From the NCBI RefSeq assembly GCF_027474405.1, contig NZ_CP114871.1, positions 1,373,001 through 1,437,000 on the forward strand: 64,000 nucleotides of DNA, read 5' to 3'. Position 1 is the stretch's first letter, and each line of letters starts with the position of its first letter. Below the pieces are notes generated by a model. The model was given only the letters and a program-made list of their open reading frames with translations. It ran no database searches and was not told where the DNA came from. Made by a program: the position numbers and the translations under genes. Below, piece by piece: positions 41,341 to 49,761 of this stretch. Source of the DNA: Caulobacter sp. NIBR2454. GTDB lineage: Bacteria; Pseudomonadota; Alphaproteobacteria; Caulobacterales; Caulobacteraceae.

Positions 41341-41519
41341 TCGGCCTGCGTTCGCTGACCGCAACGCCTTACACCGAGCAGAGGAAAAATGAGAGCGAGG
41401 GCGATTGGCTTATCGACGGACCAATCCTACCTAACGAAAGCGTCGTCTTTTGGTGGCGAAGCCTTGAGGATGACGGGGAACAAGTGGCGTTAGTTCCCCG
41501 TTCCCCTACACCGAGTTAA
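40494..41519 (+). CDS. Hypothetical two-helix membrane protein with C-terminal beta-rich domain (AT-rich)
   Basis: A 341-residue protein of unknown function. Two membrane helices (about residues 21-39, LLVFGVLFVFVAVIIE, and 60-78, EIGFALIIAFCVAYFIERQ) precede a charged linker KQRDEDATEKARGRI and a region VIQAVFGLQHDQSYVKKVVEQTL, then a mostly beta-strand cytoplasmic part. The pattern of two helices ending in ER followed by a helical linker with FG is seen in uncharacterised proteobacterial proteins, but I cannot name a family. ATG at 40494 has GGAG ten bases upstream; an ATG at 40485 is too close to it. Codon use is strikingly AT-rich for the first 280 codons, which suggests horizontal transfer. 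It lies where ligase-associated repair genes often sit. Confidence 0.7.
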   Translation: MKRGKAAAKASAHGFQINWGLLVFGVLFVFVAVIIEHPNFSDILTNGGSVFFSSKTAIGLLKEIGFALIIAFCVAYFIERQAKQRDEDATEKARGRIAQDVIQAVFGLQHDQSYVKKVVEQTLQPKVVRDKISLQYSIDQLNSEDISKLSVPEGRFTKLTMVSGYRFLNISLQTVRFDVKYALAARIGQKFRDFARVCMVKFDGVELAEPDIEGGYVSDRGVGDDAYKLYSWEKELPPGGCLTVLVEAVSIKELSDNEVWGSLHATIHGAEFKARVRVPGLRFGLRSLTATPYTEQRKNESEGDWLIDGPILPNESVVFWWRSLEDDGEQVALVPRSPTPS

Positions 41520-41592
41520 CTTTACAGCCATCCATCGATCGACATACTTGGACTCAATGGCACTAGTTGCCGACCAGCGGGAGACACAGACC

Positions 41593-41640
41593 ATGGCTAA
41601 ATCCATCAACGTTCGCGGTGACGGTGGCGGCGGCTGCTAA
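41593..41640 (+). CDS. Candidate 15-residue peptide MAKSINVRGDGGGGC
   Basis: An ATG at 41593 with GGGAG nine bases upstream opens a 15-codon frame ending in four glycines and a cysteine, then TAA. A hairpin AAGCCA-TATT-TGGCTT follows immediately, then a strong Rho-independent terminator at 41664-41693. The unit has the look of a short independent transcript. It could be a real small peptide, a leader, or part of a small RNA. No homologue recognised. Confidence 0.45.
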   Translation: MAKSINVRGDGGGGC

Positions 41641-41663
41641 AGCCATATTTGGCTTCTCGCAAC

Positions 41664-41693
41664 AAACGCCCCCGAGAAATCGGGGGCGTTTTT
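41664..41693 (+). terminator. Rho-independent terminator after the 15-codon ORF
   Basis: AAACGCCCCCGA (41664-41675) pairs with TCGGGGGCGTTT (41680-41691) around a GAAA tetraloop and is followed by further T residues. It may also end transcripts from the convergent DUF1345 gene. Confidence 0.92.
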
Positions 41694-41707
41694 GTTTGAG
41701 TTGGTTT

Positions 41708-42352
41708 CTACCCAAACAACCCCGCCAAAATGCTGATCCCCAGCGCCAGCAGCGCCGTGTTGTAGATGAACGCCGCCGCCGCGTGGGCGGTGATCAGGTT
41801 ACGCAGGGGCGTGGAGCCGACGCTGGTGTCCGACACCTGATAGGTCGCCCCCACCGAGAACGACAGATAGGCGAAATCCAGATAGCTGGCCGGCGGATCG
41901 CCCGGAAAGCCAAAGCCGCGCCCGGCCTTGTGCGCCTCGGCCTGGAAATGCCGGTGCGCGTAGTGGGGCGTGAACAGCGACTGCAACAGCGCCCAGCCCA
42001 CCGCCAGGGTCGCCGCCGCGGTCAGCACCGTGGCGGCCTTCAGATGCGGACTGCGCCCGCCGTCGATCAGGGCGAACATCACGGCCGCCAGACTGGCGCC
42101 CAGGGCCGCGATCACGATGGCGATAATCACCGTGGGCTTTTCGTCCTCGTCCGCCGCCCAGGCGCGGATGTCGCTCTCCCGCGCGGTCAGGAACAGCGCC
42201 CAGAGCAGGCCCACATAGGCGACTGCCGCCGCATCCCACCCCGACAACACCTTGAGCAGCAGCGTCGGCGCGGGGCTGACCAGCCCGGCCACGACGCCGA
42301 CCGCCAGCGCGATCAGCAGGCGGACATGCGGCCTGAGCGCGGCGAGGTTCAC
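41708..42352 (-). CDS. DUF1345 membrane protein
   Basis: A 214-residue inner-membrane protein with about five helices. DUF1345 features: FLTARESDIRAWAADEDE, then FAYLSFSVGATYQVSDTSVGSTPLRNLITAHA. Function not established. It lies four nt past the SIMPL gene's stop on the same strand and is likely co-transcribed with it. Confidence 0.9.
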   Translation of the reverse strand: MNLAALRPHVRLLIALAVGVVAGLVSPAPTLLLKVLSGWDAAAVAYVGLLWALFLTARESDIRAWAADEDEKPTVIIAIVIAALGASLAAVMFALIDGGRSPHLKAATVLTAAATLAVGWALLQSLFTPHYAHRHFQAEAHKAGRGFGFPGDPPASYLDFAYLSFSVGATYQVSDTSVGSTPLRNLITAHAAAAFIYNTALLALGISILAGLFG

Positions 42353-42356
42353 GATC

Positions 42357-43151
42357 TTAGGGCTCGATCGCGAACATGACCGTGACCCGGGCGTTGGCCT
42401 CGATGTCGCGTACGGTCAGGTCGACGGGCGACTCCACCCGGGCGCCGGTCACCGTCACGGGCGGAATGGGCATGGGCGGCGCCGGCGGAGGTGGGGCGGC
42501 CATCATCATGTTGCGCGAGTCGAACTGGGTGTTGCCGTCCATGATGCGAAGGATCGGCCCCAGCTTGACCCCGGCCGCCTTGGCCAGGACCTCCGCCTGC
42601 CGACGGGCCTCTCCCACAGCGGACGCCATCGCATCATCGTCCAGGGGCTTTCGGTCGCGCAGGCCGCTGCCGCGCATATACGGGTTCTTGCCGCCCAGCT
42701 GCGCGACCAGGGAAGCGGCCTCGCCAACCTTCTCCGCCGGCTCGATCCGCGCCTGGATGTTGATGCTGGCGATGGCGCCGATCACGGCGCATTCCTCCGA
42801 GGTCAACCGCATCTGCACGGCATAGGGACGCTGCGGCTCGCAGGCGGGCGTGCGCACATCCTGCACCGACAGGCTCTCGCCCATCAGCTCGGTGACCTTG
42901 GCGCCGGCCAGCCGCACCAGGCTCTTCTCGATGCTCGACCGGCTGTCGTTCAGGGCCTTGATCGCCTCGGTGGGCGTCTTGCCTTCGCCCCGCACGGTGA
43001 AGCCGACCAGCGCGAACTCCGCCGGCTTGCGCGCCTTGCCCGTTCCCGTGACCACCACGGTCGGCCGATCCGGCGGCGGCATGACCTGGGCGGCTGCGGC
43101 CCCTGCGAGAGAAAGGGTCAGCGCGACGGCGAGCGTGGTTCTGGCGAGCAT
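42357..43151 (-). CDS. SIMPL-domain (DUF541) periplasmic protein
   Basis: A 264-residue exported protein with signal peptide MLARTTLAVALTLSLAGAAAAQ. The body has the SIMPL pattern: VVVTGTGKARKPAEFALVGFTVRGEGKTPTEAIKALNDS in part (TGxG, KxPxxA, GKTxxEA), and the later LRDRKPLDDDAMASAVGEARRQAEVLAKAAGVKLG (in part). SIMPL proteins form ring assemblies and are linked to oxidative stress, role unclear. First gene of the SIMPL-DUF1345 pair. Confidence 0.9.
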   Translation of the reverse strand: MLARTTLAVALTLSLAGAAAAQVMPPPDRPTVVVTGTGKARKPAEFALVGFTVRGEGKTPTEAIKALNDSRSSIEKSLVRLAGAKVTELMGESLSVQDVRTPACEPQRPYAVQMRLTSEECAVIGAIASINIQARIEPAEKVGEAASLVAQLGGKNPYMRGSGLRDRKPLDDDAMASAVGEARRQAEVLAKAAGVKLGPILRIMDGNTQFDSRNMMMAAPPPPAPPMPIPPVTVTGARVESPVDLTVRDIEANARVTVMFAIEP

Positions 43152-43276
43152 GAGTCAACCTCCGGTTCAGTCCAGATTGGACCACGGATCGTGACAGGCC
43201 AATGGAGACTCTGGAGACCGATACTCTGGAGACACCGGGGTACTGGGCGGAGACATTGGGGACATGATCTCAAACC

Positions 43277-43361
43277 CCGCTCACCCCGGCGAAGGCCGGG
43301 GCCCAGGTCGTAGGGCGCGGCGCTTTGTCATCTGGGTCCCGGCCTTCGCCGGGATGAGCGG
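43277..43361. repeat. Palindromic intergenic repeat, family B, copy 2
   Basis: Arms 43277-43306 and 43332-43361 around a 25-nt centre. The left arm is the exact reverse complement of the right arm of copy 1 (31581-31610), and the right arm the reverse complement of copy 1's left arm, so this copy is inverted relative to copy 1. The centre differs in length and sequence. Confidence 0.9.
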
Positions 43362-43383
43362 TGGAGAGGGAATCCCCAACCGC

Positions 43384-43490
43384 CTTCCTCGCCCCTGTGG
43401 CGAGGATCCCTGTGTCCGCCCACGCCGCGCCAGCCACCCAAGCTCAACGCACGCCGCCCGCAGGGACCCTCGCCACGGGGGCGAGGGAAG
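43384..43490. repeat. Palindromic intergenic repeat, family D
   Basis: Left CTTCCTCGCCCCTGTGGCG... and right ...CGCCACGGGGGCGAGGGAAG arms, roughly 30 nt each with few mismatches, enclose about 50 nt. Only one copy seen in this window. Confidence 0.7.
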
Positions 43491-43668
43491 CAAGGGGAGG
43501 GGGCCTTATCCCCACCCACGCCCCCAGTCCTACAATTCCCCTCCGACCCCTCGTCCAGTCACCCAAGTCACCCCGCCAGTCGCCCTAATCCCAGCCGCAA
43601 AGGAGACCGGATACACACGCGACATTGTTCCCGTTCCGTTTCCTCCCGACGCGGGTTAGGTAGGCCGG

Positions 43669-46467
43669 GTGAACGCGCTCGCCCCGAGTCTTGATCTGGC
43701 CCCCGCGCTCGTCGTCCTGCCCGGACCGCGCGGCGGGGTGGCGGATGCGACGGGGCCGCGCGCCCTGCGCCCGCCGGACGCCCGCGATCTGATGGAGCAG
43801 GGGCCGGTCCTGGTGGCCCACGCCGCCATGACCGCCCGGCGCCTGGGCCTGCACGCGCCGGCCCGCTCGGGCCGCATCTTCGACGCGCTGGAGCTGTTCG
43901 CCTTCGTCTATCCGGCCCGGTTCTGCGCCCCCTCGGCGGCGGGCCTGGCCCTGGCGCTCGGCCTGCCCGAACCCAAGGGCGCGGTGGAGCAGGCGGCCGG
44001 CCTACGTCGGGTCTGCGAACTGCTGCTGGCCGAGGTCGCCCAGGCGCCCTGGCCGACGCGGGAGGAAGCCCTGGCCTTGGCCGAAACCCTGGCCCGCGCC
44101 GGCTGGGCCTGGGGGCCGCCGATCATCGGCGCCCTGCGCTCGGCCCCCGTGGGCAACGCCTTCCGTTCCAGCGGTCTCGACGTCTGGAGCCGCATTCCCG
44201 AGTGGGAGGATCAGGCGCCGCTGGGCGAGTCCGGCTCCAAGCCGATCAGCCCCCAGGGCGCCGCCGACCGTCTGGCGTCCCTGCTGCAACGTGCCGGCCT
44301 GGACGAGGCGAGACCGGCCCAGGCCGAGTTCGCCAGCGAGACCGCCTTCGCCTTCCAGCCGCGCGAGCGGGAAGGCGAGCCGCGCATGATGCTGGCCGAG
44401 GCCGGCACCGGCGTCGGCAAGACCCTGGGCTACCTGGCGCCGGCCTCCCTGTGGGCCGAGGCCAACGGCCCGGCGGTGTGGGTCTCGACCTACACCCGCG
44501 CCCTGCAACGGCAGATCGAACGCGAGAGCGCCTCGATCTATCCCGACCCGGCGGTGCGCGCGAAAAAGGCCGTCGTGCGCAAGGGGCGCGAGAACTACCT
44601 GTGCCTCCTGAACTTCCAGGAGCAGAGCAACAGCGGCCAGCTCGGCGCCTCGGACCTGATCGGTCTGGGCCTGACCGCCCGCTGGATTCGCGCCAGCCGC
44701 GACGGCGACATGACCGGGGGCGACTTCCCCGCCTGGCTGCCGACCCTGTTCGCCGTCGCCCCGGCGGCCCAGGCCAGCGCCGCCAACCTGGTCGATCGGC
44801 GCGGCGAATGCGTCCACGCCGGCTGCCCGCACTACCGCGTCTGCTTTGTGGAAAAGGCGGTCCGCGCCTCTCGTCGGGCCGACATCGTCATCGCCAACCA
44901 CGCCCTGGTCATGACCCAGGCCGCCTTCGACGGGGCCCGCTCGGCCAAGGGTCTGAAGACCGACATCGAGACGACCACGCTCAAACGCATCGTCTTCGAC
45001 GAGGGCCACCACCTGTTCGAGGCCGCCGACAGCGCGTTCTCGTCCGCCCTGTCGGGGGCCGAGTCCGCCGAGCTGCGCCGCTGGATCCGCGGGCCCGAGG
45101 GCCGTGGCCGCCGGGGCAGGGGGCTGGAGGCCCGGCTGCTCGACATCCTGGGCGACCGGGAGACCGCGCGGAACGCCCTGCGCGACGCCCTGCACGCCGC
45201 CGCCGCCTTGCCGGGCGAGGGCTGGTCCGGCCGCGTCGCCCCGCCCGACGGCCAGGTGAACCCCATCGGCCCGATCGAGGCCTTCCTGGTGGTGGTGCTG
45301 GAGCAGCTTCGCGCCCGCGCCACGGCCTCCGACGTGGGCATGGAGTGCGCCGCCCGCCCGGCGCTCGACATGGTCCGCCAGACCGCCGCCGAGGCCGCCC
45401 GCGCCATCGCCGCCGTCGAGGCGCCGCTGCTGGCCCTGGCCCGCCACCTGGAGGACGTCCTCGACGAGGATACGGACACGCTGCCGACCTCCGAACGGGC
45501 CCGGATCGAAGGCGCGCTGCGTGGTCTGGACCGCCGGGCGCGCATGACCCTGCCGGCCTGGCGCTCCATGCTGAAGGCCATCGACGAGGACAGCGAGGAC
45601 GACCCCGAGTTCGTCGACTGGTTTGAGGCCACCTTCCTCTACGGCCGCGTGGTCGACGCCGCCTGCCGCCGCCATTGGGTGGACCCCACCCAGCCCCTGC
45701 AGGCAGCCGTCCTGTCCCGGGCGCACGGCGTGCTGGTGACCAGCGCCACGCTCACCGACCCCTCGGCCGAAGACCCCTTCGCCCTGGCCGAGATGCGCAC
45801 CGGCGCCGCCCGCCTGCCCGAACCGCCCAAGCTGCTGCGCCTGGCCTCCCCGTTCGACTACGCCAGGAACGCCAAGGCCTTCGTGGTCACCGACGTGGGC
45901 CGCGACGATCCCCGCCAGGTCGCCGCCGCCATGCGCGAGCTGTTCCTGGCCGCCGGGGGCGGGGGCCTTGGCCTGTTCACCGCCATCCGACGGCTGAAGG
46001 CGGTGCATGAGCGCATCGCCGCCCCCTTGGCCGACAAGGGCTTGGCCCTCTACGCCCAGCACGTAGACCCGCTCGAGGTCGGGGCCCTGGTCGATATCTT
46101 CCGCGCCGAGCGCGACGCCTGCCTGCTGGGCACCGACGCGGTGCGTGACGGCGTGGACGTGCCGGGCCGGTCCCTGCGCCTGCTGGTGTTTGACCGCGTG
46201 CCGTGGCCGCGCCCCGACCTGCTGCACAAGGCCCGCCGCCAGCGGTTCGGCGGCAAGAACTACGACGACGCCACCGCCCGGGCCCGCATCTCCCAGGCCT
46301 TCGGCCGCCTGATCCGCCGGGCGGACGACAAGGGCGTGTTCGTCATGCTCGACGCCGCCGCGCCCACCCGCCTGTTCGCCTCCCTGCCCGAGGGCGTAGA
46401 GTTGCAGCGCGTCGGCCTGGTCGAGGCCATCGAGGCCACCGCGGAATTCCTCAAGGAGGACCAGTGA
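43669..46467 (+). CDS. DinG/XPD-like ATP-dependent DNA helicase
   Basis: A 932-residue superfamily 2 helicase. Walker A AGTGVGKT at 245-252; four cysteines placed as for a 4Fe-4S cluster (Cys312, 381, 386 and 392; YLCLLN, ECVHAGC, YRVCF); DEGHH near 444; TSATLTDPS; and a C-terminal motif region GTDAVRDGVDVPG and QAFGRLIRR. DinG-type enzymes resolve R-loops and replication conflicts. The N-terminal 200 residues do not resemble a known nuclease that I can confirm. GTG at 43669 is preceded by GGTAGG. Its TGA overlaps the GTG start of the MFS gene. Confidence 0.9.
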   Translation: MNALAPSLDLAPALVVLPGPRGGVADATGPRALRPPDARDLMEQGPVLVAHAAMTARRLGLHAPARSGRIFDALELFAFVYPARFCAPSAAGLALALGLPEPKGAVEQAAGLRRVCELLLAEVAQAPWPTREEALALAETLARAGWAWGPPIIGALRSAPVGNAFRSSGLDVWSRIPEWEDQAPLGESGSKPISPQGAADRLASLLQRAGLDEARPAQAEFASETAFAFQPREREGEPRMMLAEAGTGVGKTLGYLAPASLWAEANGPAVWVSTYTRALQRQIERESASIYPDPAVRAKKAVVRKGRENYLCLLNFQEQSNSGQLGASDLIGLGLTARWIRASRDGDMTGGDFPAWLPTLFAVAPAAQASAANLVDRRGECVHAGCPHYRVCFVEKAVRASRRADIVIANHALVMTQAAFDGARSAKGLKTDIETTTLKRIVFDEGHHLFEAADSAFSSALSGAESAELRRWIRGPEGRGRRGRGLEARLLDILGDRETARNALRDALHAAAALPGEGWSGRVAPPDGQVNPIGPIEAFLVVVLEQLRARATASDVGMECAARPALDMVRQTAAEAARAIAAVEAPLLALARHLEDVLDEDTDTLPTSERARIEGALRGLDRRARMTLPAWRSMLKAIDEDSEDDPEFVDWFEATFLYGRVVDAACRRHWVDPTQPLQAAVLSRAHGVLVTSATLTDPSAEDPFALAEMRTGAARLPEPPKLLRLASPFDYARNAKAFVVTDVGRDDPRQVAAAMRELFLAAGGGGLGLFTAIRRLKAVHERIAAPLADKGLALYAQHVDPLEVGALVDIFRAERDACLLGTDAVRDGVDVPGRSLRLLVFDRVPWPRPDLLHKARRQRFGGKNYDDATARARISQAFGRLIRRADDKGVFVMLDAAAPTRLFASLPEGVELQRVGLVEAIEATAEFLKEDQ

Positions 46468-47660
46468 GCGAGGGCTTCACGCGCGGCTCGCCTGAATATC
46501 GCCGCGTGGCCGTCGCCCTGTTCGCCGCCGGCTTCGCGACCTTCGCCCTGCTGTACAGTGTCCAGCCGCTGATGCCCCTGTTCGCGGCCAGGTTCGGCCT
46601 GAACCCGGCCGACAGTTCGCTGGCCCTGTCCTTCTCCACCGCCGCCCTGGCCCTCTCGCTGCTGGCGGCGGGGGCCATGGCCGACCGGGTGGGGCGCAAG
46701 ACCCTGATGACCGCCTCGCTGTTCGCTTCGGCCGCCCTGACGGTGGTCGCCGCCCTGGCGCCCAACTGGCCGATGCTGCTGGTCGCCCGTACCCTGCTGG
46801 GGGTCGCCTTGGCCGGCGTGCCCGCCATCGCCATGACCTATCTGGCGGAGGAGGCGAAGGCCGAAGCCCTGGGCTCGATCATGGGCCTCTATGTCGGCGG
46901 CACCGCCGTGGGCGGCATGAGCGGACGGCTGCTCAGCGGCCTGCTGGCCGACTTCACCGGCGACTGGCGCATGGCCGTCGGCGGGGTGGGCCTGGCCGGG
47001 CTGGCCGCCGCCGTGGCGTTCGTGAAGCTCCTGCCGCCCTCGCGCCGCTTCCACCCCCGCGCCGGCCTGACCGTACGCCAGCAGGTCAGGGACTACGCCG
47101 CCAGTTCGCGGACGCCCGGCCTGCCCTGGCTGCTGCTCTGTGGGTTCTGCCTGATGGGCGGGTTCGTGACGCTCTACAACTATGTGGGCTTTCGGCTGCT
47201 CGGTCCGCCGTTCCACCTCAGCCATGCGGCCGTGGCGCTGATCTTCCTGGTCTATCTGGCCGGCGTCCCGGCCTCGCCGTTCTTCGGCTCCCTGGGCGGT
47301 CGCGTCGGGCGCGGGCCGGTGCTGGCTGCGGCGGCGGTGATGATCGCGGCGGGTGCGGCTCTGACGCTCAGCCACAGCGTCGCTCTGACTGTCCTGGGCG
47401 TGGCGGTGCTGACCGCCGGCTTCTTTGGGGGGCATGCCCTGGCTTCCGGCTGGGTCGGACGGCTGGCCGGGCCGGCCAAGGCGCAGGCGGCGTCGCTGTA
47501 CCTGCTGTTCTACTACGCCGGCTCCAGCCTGGTCGGCTCCAGCGGCGGCCACGTCTTCTCCGCCGGCGGCTGGGGCGCCCTTATCATGCTGGTGTCAGGC
47601 CTCGCCGGGCTGGTTCTGCTCGCCGCTTGGCGACTGAACGTGGTCGAACAGCAATTGTGA
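46464..47660 (+). CDS. MFS transporter (YnfM/AraJ-like)
   Basis: A 398-residue major facilitator with twelve predicted helices. Typical loop motif ADRVGRKTLM between helices 2 and 3; LYSVQPLMPLFAARFGL near the start resembles the arabinose-efflux-like (YnfM) group. The GTG at 46464 overlaps the DinG-like stop and has AAGGAGGA upstream. Substrate unknown, probably drug or sugar efflux by family. Confidence 0.9.
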   Translation: MSEGFTRGSPEYRRVAVALFAAGFATFALLYSVQPLMPLFAARFGLNPADSSLALSFSTAALALSLLAAGAMADRVGRKTLMTASLFASAALTVVAALAPNWPMLLVARTLLGVALAGVPAIAMTYLAEEAKAEALGSIMGLYVGGTAVGGMSGRLLSGLLADFTGDWRMAVGGVGLAGLAAAVAFVKLLPPSRRFHPRAGLTVRQQVRDYAASSRTPGLPWLLLCGFCLMGGFVTLYNYVGFRLLGPPFHLSHAAVALIFLVYLAGVPASPFFGSLGGRVGRGPVLAAAAVMIAAGAALTLSHSVALTVLGVAVLTAGFFGGHALASGWVGRLAGPAKAQAASLYLLFYYAGSSLVGSSGGHVFSAGGWGALIMLVSGLAGLVLLAAWRLNVVEQQL

Positions 47661-47725
47661 CGCTTTCTTGAATGTCCAGAACGGTTTAACGACAACGCCA
47701 GAAGCGCGAAGGGAGAAGCGCCAGC

Positions 47726-48187
47726 GTGTCGAAGTTCTGGGTTGCCGGTCTCGCCGTACTGCTGTCGGCGGGCGCGGCCAAGGCCGACGAGTTTGTCCGG
47801 CCCGACTGCCGCAGTCTGGTCTCGGCCAGCGACCGGCTCAGCTATGAGCGCGCTGAGCACCCGGTCTGGTACCGCCGTTTCTGGACGGGCGAGTGTGGCG
47901 GCCTGCCGCTGTATCGCTGCAAGCCGGGTTCGCCCAACTGGAACGACGTGGCGAGCCAGATGATGAGCCGCGCCGCGCCGGCCGCCCGCAACGCCGTCCG
48001 GCTCAAGGCCTGCCGCCTTGGCCAGACGATCGGCCACGAGTGGTCGCGCGACAAGCCGATCCGCCGGATCGACACCGCCGATCTCAAGGCGATGTTGAAG
48101 CTGCTGAACGAGACCCCGGATGTGTCCGCCGGTCTCGATCGCGTCGACGCCAGGGTGCGCGAGCTGATGGGCCGCCCGCGCCGCTGA
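47726..48187 (+). CDS. Hypothetical secreted protein with four cysteines
   Basis: A 153-residue protein with signal peptide MSKFWVAGLAVLLSAGAAKA. The mature part has four cysteines (PDCRSL, GECGG, YRCKPG, KACRLG), suggesting two disulfides, and a helical C-terminus. GTG start with GGGAG upstream. No family recognised. Monocistronic between the MFS gene and a convergent lipoprotein gene. Confidence 0.75.
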   Translation: MSKFWVAGLAVLLSAGAAKADEFVRPDCRSLVSASDRLSYERAEHPVWYRRFWTGECGGLPLYRCKPGSPNWNDVASQMMSRAAPAARNAVRLKACRLGQTIGHEWSRDKPIRRIDTADLKAMLKLLNETPDVSAGLDRVDARVRELMGRPRR

Positions 48188-48194
48188 GGTCGAA

Positions 48195-48719
48195 CTACTG
48201 CTCGTCGTCGTCGCCGACGAGCCGCATTTCACCCACCGGCAGGTCCGCCGGGCAGGCGCCGATCCAGCGGCCGGTCATGGCCATGGTCGAGCTGTCGGTC
48301 TTGCCGTCCGGCGTGGTGATGGTCATCTTCAGCTCGCCGTCGGTCTTGGTCTGGGAGGTGCGATAACGCATCTCCATCTTCACGTTGACGCCCGACTGGG
48401 TGCAGTCCGAGATCATGGTCACCTGGCCGGGCGAGGTCTTGATGTCGGGCTTGCAGGTGGAGTCCTCGCTGCCGCCGCTCTCACTCAGTGGGATGCCGTC
48501 GGCGCCGACGCAGTATTGCGAACGGGTGACGTCCTCGCCGTCCTTCACCTCGGACTCCCACAGGCCCGGCTTGACCTTCAGGTTGCGGCCGATGAGTTCC
48601 GGCATCTCGCTGCTCGCGACTTCCTTTTCGGTCGTCGCGCCCTGGTCGGCTGCCTTGTCGCTCTTGCCGCAGGCGGCCACGGCCAGAACGCTGGCGGAGA
48701 TGATGATGAGATTGCGCAT
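48195..48719 (-). CDS. DUF3617-type lipoprotein
   Basis: A 174-residue protein with a lipobox: SVLAVAACGKSD, Cys17. The body fits DUF3617, with KPGLWESEV, SQYCVG, STCKPD and MISDCTQSGVNVKMEMRYR. Such proteins are common in Caulobacterales and Sphingomonadales and uncharacterised. Start at the ATG at 48719 with AGGA just upstream; the longer open frame beyond it has no signal sequence. Confidence 0.85.
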   Translation of the reverse strand: MRNLIIISASVLAVAACGKSDKAADQGATTEKEVASSEMPELIGRNLKVKPGLWESEVKDGEDVTRSQYCVGADGIPLSESGGSEDSTCKPDIKTSPGQVTMISDCTQSGVNVKMEMRYRTSQTKTDGELKMTITTPDGKTDSSTMAMTGRWIGACPADLPVGEMRLVGDDDEQ

Positions 48720-48825
48720 GGTGTCCTCGATTGGTCGTGGCCCGAAGGCCGAACCTTTCTGAGTATGGACTCGCTCGCCGACGGCCATGCTCGGACGACG
48801 AACGGCGCCCTTGACGCGACGAGCG

Positions 48826-49761
48826 TCAGTGCTTGCCGCGGTCGCGCCCGAAATTGCTTTCGGCGCTGTCCTGGCCCATGTCGATGATGCCCCTTCGGAT
48901 CGCGCGGGTGCGGGTGAACAGCTCATGCAGCTTGTCGCCTTCGCCCCAGCGAATGGCGCGCGACAGGGCCTGAAGGTCCTCGGTGAAGCGGCCCAGGATC
49001 TCCAGCACCGCCTCCTTGTTGGTCAGGAAGATGTCGCGCCACATGGTCGGGTCGGAGGCGGCGATGCGGGTGAAGTCGCGGAAGCCCGACGCCGAATAGC
49101 GCATCACTTCGCTCTCGGTGACCTCTTCCAGATCGGCGGCCGTGCCGACGATGTTGTAGGCGATCAGGTGGGGCAGATGGCTGGTGACGGCCAACACCAG
49201 ATCATGGTGCTTCTCGTCCATCATCTCGACCTGCGAGCCGAGCGTGCGCCAGAAGGCGGCCAGCTTGCCCACCGCGTCCAGATATTCGGCGTCTTCGCGC
49301 GGCTGCGGCGTCAGGATCGTCCAGCGGCCATGGAACAGCTCGGCGAAGCCCGCGGCCGGGCCGGAATGCTCGGTGCCCGCGATGGGGTGGCCGGGGATGA
49401 CGAATACGGTCTCGTCGGTGTGCGCCTTCAACGCTTCCGACACCGCCGCCTTGACCGAGCCGACGTCGGTGATCGTCGCGCCCGGCTTGTAGGCGCCGGC
49501 GGCGGCTTCCGCCGCGTCGGCGATGGCCAGGACCGGGGTGGCGAAGACCACCAGGTCGGCATCCTTGACCGCCTCGCGCACGTCGCCGGTGACCTGGTCG
49601 GCCAGCTTCAGCTCGGTGATCGTGGCGCGGGCGGCCTCGCTGGCGTCGGCGATGACGATCTCGCTCACAACGCCCGTCTCGCGCGCGGCGCGGGCGATGG
49701 ACGATCCGATCAGGCCGCAGCCGATGATGGCAAGACGCGGGTAGAGGATCGGCGTGTTCAT
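48826..49761 (-). CDS. tyrC: Prephenate/arogenate dehydrogenase family protein
   Basis: Oxidatively decarboxylates prephenate or arogenate in tyrosine synthesis. The 311-residue protein starts with the dinucleotide-binding motif IIGCGLIGSSIARA (GCGLIG at 14-19), and carries FVIPGHPIAGTEHSGP and DEKHHDLVLAVTSHLPHLIAYN, both diagnostic of the TyrA dehydrogenase family. No chorismate mutase domain is fused; that activity is encoded two genes upstream. Its start overlaps the hisC stop by 4 nt. Whether it prefers prephenate or arogenate is not readable. Confidence 0.93.
   Translation of the reverse strand: MNTPILYPRLAIIGCGLIGSSIARAARETGVVSEIVIADASEAARATITELKLADQVTGDVREAVKDADLVVFATPVLAIADAAEAAAGAYKPGATITDVGSVKAAVSEALKAHTDETVFVIPGHPIAGTEHSGPAAGFAELFHGRWTILTPQPREDAEYLDAVGKLAAFWRTLGSQVEMMDEKHHDLVLAVTSHLPHLIAYNIVGTAADLEEVTESEVMRYSASGFRDFTRIAASDPTMWRDIFLTNKEAVLEILGRFTEDLQALSRAIRWGEGDKLHELFTRTRAIRRGIIDMGQDSAESNFGRDRGKH

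Larger units (their letters stand above)
43152..43668. other. 517-nt intergenic region packed with repeats
   Basis: No gene seen. From left to right: short direct repeats with GGAGAC (43204-43256), family B repeat copy 2 (43277-43361), family D palindrome (43384-43490), then GC-rich sequence of unclear role up to the DinG-like gene. Confidence 0.6.

Noticed and set aside
41593..41640. tmRNA tag frame
   Set aside because: The encoded peptide does not resemble an ssrA tag, and no tRNA-like ends are seen around it.
43204..43256. CRISPR-like direct repeats with GGAGAC
   Set aside because: Repeats are about 11 bp with 4-nt spacing, far too short; no cas genes.
44002..46227. Long antisense open frame opposite the DinG-like helicase
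   Set aside because: Gly/Ala/Arg-rich shadow of the sense codons with no recognisable domain.
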